A stretch of 64,000 bases of DNA from Deltaproteobacteria bacterium UBA4427 (GTDB lineage: Bacteria; Myxococcota_A; UBA9160; UBA4427). Shown here piece by piece: positions 61,011 to 64,000 of this stretch (its first letter is position 1; each line of letters opens with the position of its first letter). Location of the stretch: the NCBI GenBank assembly GCA_002390675.1, contig DGPZ01000192.1, positions 1-64,000 of the forward strand, read 5' to 3'. The notes beneath the pieces were generated by a model. The model was not told the origin of the DNA. It saw only the letters and a list, made by a program, of their open reading frames with translations, and ran no database searches. Both the position numbers and the translations under genes were made by a program.

Positions 61011-61910
61011 ATGAGCTCCACAGAGACGCCAGATGCCCCCAACCCGATCGAAGACCTCTGCAAACGGCTAGAAATTGAAGCCTTGGACCGGGACCTCTTT
61101 CTTGCAGATCCAGGCAGTGGCGAAGGCAGGCTTTTCGGGGGGCTCGTGGCCGCTCAATCCGTCATGGCCGCGATGGCCACAGTGAACGCCGATGAGCGCG
61201 GCGAGGCACCCGCTTCGAGCCTGCTGCATTCCCTACACGCCTATTTCTTACGGCCTGGCCGCTACGACGTCCCAATCCGCTTCGTCGTCGACCGGATTCG
61301 CGATGGACGCTCCTTCACGACTCGCCGCGTTGTCGCGCATCAGGCAGGCGAGGCGATCTTCAACATGGCAGCGAGCTTCTGTCGTCCCGAAGACGGCATG
61401 AGCCACCAGCGCGCCATGCCAGAAGTCGAGTCTCCAGAGGGCAAACCCGAATGGCTGACCCTGCGGCATCGAAGCCTTGGCCTCCCCGAGCCACAGGAAT
61501 TCGACAACCCGATCGAGGTTCGCGTGCTCGATGCGACGGAGTTCGAAGATGACAGCCCCCGAGACCCGGTTCGATCGGTCTGGATCAGGACCCGAGGAAA
61601 GCTGCCGGATGACCCCGATCTCCATACGGCGACCCTCGTCTACGCGTCCGACCGCACACTCCTAGGAACAGCAATCAAAGGTGCCCAGGGAATGCCCGGC
61701 AAGGACTTCATGGGCGCCAGCCTGGATCATTCGGTTTGGCTGCACCACCCGATCTGCTTCGACGACTGGCTGCTCTATTCGTCTGTGAGCCCGATTGCGC
61801 ATAACGCACGCGGCCTGATCTTTGGGTCGCTCTACACAGCGGACGGCGTGCAGCTTGCCTCCGTCGCACAAGAAGCGCTGATCCGAAATCGTCGCAAGAA
61901 AAACGCCTAA
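61011..61910 (+). CDS. tesB: Acyl-CoA thioesterase II
   Basis: A double-hotdog thioesterase that hydrolyses medium and long acyl-CoA in the cytoplasm. The first hotdog starts RLFGGLVAAQSVMAAM and has SLLHSLHAYFLRPGRYDVPI; the second ends with ASLDHSVWLHHP, SSVSPIAHNARGLIFGSLYT and SVAQEALIR, which hold the catalytic Asp, Ser/Thr and Gln. From the ATG at 61011 (AAAGGA upstream) there are 299 residues, as usual; an in-frame ATG at 60957 is not needed. Divergent from the TetR gene and probably controlled by it. Together with CoA-transferases and dehydrogenases in the window it points to acyl-CoA turnover. Confidence 0.93.
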   Translation: MSSTETPDAPNPIEDLCKRLEIEALDRDLFLADPGSGEGRLFGGLVAAQSVMAAMATVNADERGEAPASSLLHSLHAYFLRPGRYDVPIRFVVDRIRDGRSFTTRRVVAHQAGEAIFNMAASFCRPEDGMSHQRAMPEVESPEGKPEWLTLRHRSLGLPEPQEFDNPIEVRVLDATEFEDDSPRDPVRSVWIRTRGKLPDDPDLHTATLVYASDRTLLGTAIKGAQGMPGKDFMGASLDHSVWLHHPICFDDWLLYSSVSPIAHNARGLIFGSLYTADGVQLASVAQEALIRNRRKKNA

Positions 61911-62003
61911 CACGGAAATCATCGGAGCAGAGCCCGCGTGCGGTCCACAAGCCAAACGCGCGAGCCCGATCCGATCGCAACCCACTCGCCCGAAGGCATA
62001 GCC

Positions 62004-64000
62004 TTAGTCCTTCTTGTGCTTCTCGGGCTTCGGCGCGAAAACGATATTCACCACTTCAAAGGTGCCCGCTTCGAGACTGTCCTTCGTCTCAAACTCGTGA
62101 GCGGCGACGCGAGCCGCGCCGAGAACATCCTTGGAAATACCCCCTAGAATGCGCAGCGTTTCGACGCTTGCTGCCAAACGAAGCTGCTCAACGTCACGCC
62201 CCATCGAAACTTCCGCATCCGCCTTGGCTCTGTTGATTGCCGCCAAAGCCGCAACCGCCGTATCAAAACTCGCAGCATCCGCCGGAGCCGCAATTTCTGC
62301 GAAATCTGACCCGCTCGGCCAGGAGGTCGCATGGATGCTGCGCGCGATCGCATCCCCCTCTGGCGCGAACTCATCAGCATAGGCCCAGCTCCAGACCTCT
62401 TCCGTAATGTACGGCAAGACCGGCGCAAAGAGCCTAAGCAAGACTGATAAGCCTAGACGCAGCGAAGCAACCGCCGAGCCACTCGCTGCCGCTTCGTCGC
62501 CTGTCGCTCCGTCTTCGAAGGCGCGCGCACGTACCTTCGCAAGCTCTAGATACGTATCCGTGAAATGCGTCCAGAAGAAAGACTCTGTGTCCTGAAGCGC
62601 ATGAGCATATTGATAGGCGTCATAGTTCTTTGTCGAGTCCTCGACCAGCGTCTTCAGTTTCGCAACGAAAGCCAGATCAAGTTCCTGCGTGATCGGTTGG
62701 ACCTGCCCTTGCTGCGCGAGCACAAACTTCGACGCGTTGAAGAGCTTCGTCACGAGACGCTTTCCGATTTTAAAGATATTCTCATCGAAGGCCGTGTCGG
62801 AACCCAGCCGCGCACTCGCCGCCCAGTACCGCGCCGCGTCCGCCGTGTACTTCTCGATCAGAGGCAGAGGCGTCGTTACGTTGCCCTTGCTCTTCGACAT
62901 CTTCTTTCGATCCGGATCGAGAATCCACCCCGAGATCAAGGCGTTATGCCATGGCACCTTATCTTCATGCAGCATCGCCTTAGCGATCGTGTAGAACGCC
63001 CAGGTCCGAATGATGTCGTGAGCCTGCGGGCGCATATCCGCCGGGAAGAGATTCGCATGACGATCATCATTCTCTCCCCAATGTGAACTGATCTGCGGCG
63101 TCATCGAACTCGTAAACCAGGTATCAAAGATGTCGGAATCGCCCGTAAAGCCGCCTGGCTGGCCACGCTGCACTTCTTCGTAGCCGTCCGGCACATCCGT
63201 CGTCGGATCGACGGGCATATCTTCGGCCTTGGCTACGAGAGGCTTGTCGTAGTCAGGCTCGCCGTCTGCGGTCAGCGGGTACCAAACTGGAATAGGCACG
63301 CCGAAATAGCGCTGCCTCGACAGACACCAGTCGAGGGAAAGGTTTTCGGTCCAGTCGCGGTAGCGCGCGAACATATAAGGCGGATGCCACGTAATCTGTT
63401 CGCCCTTTGCGATCATTTCTGCTTTTTTGTCGAGCAAGCGGCAGAACCATTGGCGGGTCGGCAGCAACTCTAGCGGTCGGTCACCCTTTTCGAAGAACTT
63501 CACCGCGTGAGAGATCTGCTCGGGCTCTTCTTGAAGCGGCGGCCCGTTCCCCGTCGCGCTGTGCTCGGCTTCACCTAGCATCTCTACGATGCGCTTTTGC
63601 GCTTGCTTAATGTTTTTACCTTCGATCTCGGCATAGGCCGCATTCGCCTTCGCAACATCAAGGCTCTCAAAGGGCGCTTCCGCAAAATCGACGGGAATGA
63701 ATCGACCCTGAAGGCCAATAATTTGGCGTAGAGCAAGCCCCTCTTCGCGCCACCACTGCACATCCGTCTGGTCACCAAAAGTGCAGACCATCAAGATGCC
63801 TGTGCCCTTTTCCGGGTCGGCCATCTCGCTCGGGAAAATCGGGACGGGAGCATTAAATAGTGGCGTAATCGCACGCTTCCCGAAGAGCGACTTAAACCGC
63901 TCGTCTTCGGGATGAGCAGTCACTCCAACACAACCGGCCAGAAGTTCGGGGCGGGTTGTCGCAATCACAAAGCTCGTATCTTCGCCCTCGACAGCGAACT
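62004..64000 (-). CDS. valS: Valine--tRNA ligase, 3' part (N-terminus outside the window)
   Basis: Charges tRNA-Val. The window holds about 665 C-terminal residues; the frame is open to the edge (FAVEGEDTSFVIATTRPE just inside), so the nucleotide-binding HIGH region is missing. Visible are the CP1 editing domain (TTRPELLAGCVGV, threonine-rich), then TENLSLDWCLSRQRYFGVPI, the KMSKS motif in KKMSKSKGNVTTPL, RYWAASARLGSDTAFDEN and the anticodon-binding helical domain. The ending FEVVNIVFAPKPEKHKKD comes without the long coiled coil of E. coli ValS. The pattern fits the alternate ValS form known from actinobacteria and some other phyla. tesB is 93 bases away, convergent. Confidence 0.93.
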   Translation of the reverse strand, partial: FAVEGEDTSFVIATTRPELLAGCVGVTAHPEDERFKSLFGKRAITPLFNAPVPIFPSEMADPEKGTGILMVCTFGDQTDVQWWREEGLALRQIIGLQGRFIPVDFAEAPFESLDVAKANAAYAEIEGKNIKQAQKRIVEMLGEAEHSATGNGPPLQEEPEQISHAVKFFEKGDRPLELLPTRQWFCRLLDKKAEMIAKGEQITWHPPYMFARYRDWTENLSLDWCLSRQRYFGVPIPVWYPLTADGEPDYDKPLVAKAEDMPVDPTTDVPDGYEEVQRGQPGGFTGDSDIFDTWFTSSMTPQISSHWGENDDRHANLFPADMRPQAHDIIRTWAFYTIAKAMLHEDKVPWHNALISGWILDPDRKKMSKSKGNVTTPLPLIEKYTADAARYWAASARLGSDTAFDENIFKIGKRLVTKLFNASKFVLAQQGQVQPITQELDLAFVAKLKTLVEDSTKNYDAYQYAHALQDTESFFWTHFTDTYLELAKVRARAFEDGATGDEAAASGSAVASLRLGLSVLLRLFAPVLPYITEEVWSWAYADEFAPEGDAIARSIHATSWPSGSDFAEIAAPADAASFDTAVAALAAINRAKADAEVSMGRDVEQLRLAASVETLRILGGISKDVLGAARVAAHEFETKDSLEAGTFEVVNIVFAPKPEKHKKD

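Noticed and set aside
1..64000. CRISPR arrays, insertion sequences, integrases, prophage genes, tRNA/rRNA
   Set aside because: No regularly spaced direct repeats, transposase or phage proteins, and no RNA gene signature were seen on either strand.

Overview
The window is moderately GC-rich by eye, densely coding and chromosomal in character. I see no phage, transposase, integrase, plasmid, CRISPR, rRNA or tRNA gene. Lipoproteins with lipoboxes, a Fur-type operator in front of a Bfd gene, and DUF2914, DUF2164 and DUF4349 genes point to a Gram-negative heterotroph. The valine--tRNA ligase of the 'alternate' form, the several F420-type LLM oxidoreductases, the DUF1214 protein and a CYP125-like P450 resemble actinobacterial gene content. 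A deltaproteobacterium-like lineage (Myxococcota/Binatota-type) with an actinomycete-like lipid catabolic repertoire is my best guess. This is inference and of low certainty.

Layout. 0-6.6 kb: hydrolases (beta-lactamase-fold esterase, HSL esterase, epoxide-hydrolase-like enzyme), a DUF1214 protein, a PaaI-type thioesterase, a deazaflavin nitroreductase-like protein and a SnoaL-like protein. 6.7-13.7 kb: a DEAD-box RNA helicase with an unusual insertion and RGG-type tail, DUF2164, DUF389 and an ABC-F (Uup) ATPase. 13.7-21.1 kb: a decayed LLM oxidoreductase fragment, then a ketosteroid-dehydrogenase-like flavoprotein, a CYP125-like P450, an acyl-CoA dehydrogenase, a bile-acid:sodium-symporter family carrier and an LLM oxidoreductase. 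21.4-23 kb: a 2-hydroxyacid dehydrogenase and a Bfd ferredoxin with a Fur box and terminator. 23.2-27.5 kb: five co-directional genes (SnoaL-like, isochorismatase-like, DUF2855, VOC, alpha/beta hydrolase). 27.5-33.9 kb: MFS and MATE transporters, SDR, a small dimeric-barrel protein, a secreted repeat protein, Rieske protein and fatty acid desaturase. 34-42.7 kb: FolP, DoxX, two SDRs, a double-domain CaiB/BaiF CoA-transferase and an APH-like phosphotransferase. 42.8-48.5 kb: FMN-binding glutamate-synthase-like protein, two LLM oxidoreductases, SnoaL-like protein and enoyl-CoA hydratase. 48.7-64 kb: sialidase-fold protein, SDR, GNAT, DUF4349 lipoprotein, YkgJ-type protein, a second CoA-transferase, GpmI, M48 lipoprotein, histidine phosphatase, DUF2914, a TetR regulator beside an AT-rich regulatory island, TesB and the 3' part of valS.

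Together the accessory genes read as a broad machinery for taking up and degrading hydrophobic carboxylic acids or sterol/terpenoid-like compounds: uptake (BASS, MFS), P450 and flavin/F420 oxidation, CoA activation or transfer (CaiB), beta-oxidation (acyl-CoA dehydrogenase, enoyl-CoA hydratase, SDRs) and release (TesB, PaaI). They sit among housekeeping genes (uup, folP, gpmI, valS). No substrate can be named from sequence alone. I found no obviously new defence or mobile system. The oddest items are an isochorismatase-fold protein that seems to lack all three catalytic residues, a CaiB protein with His where the catalytic Asp is expected, and the helicase insertion.
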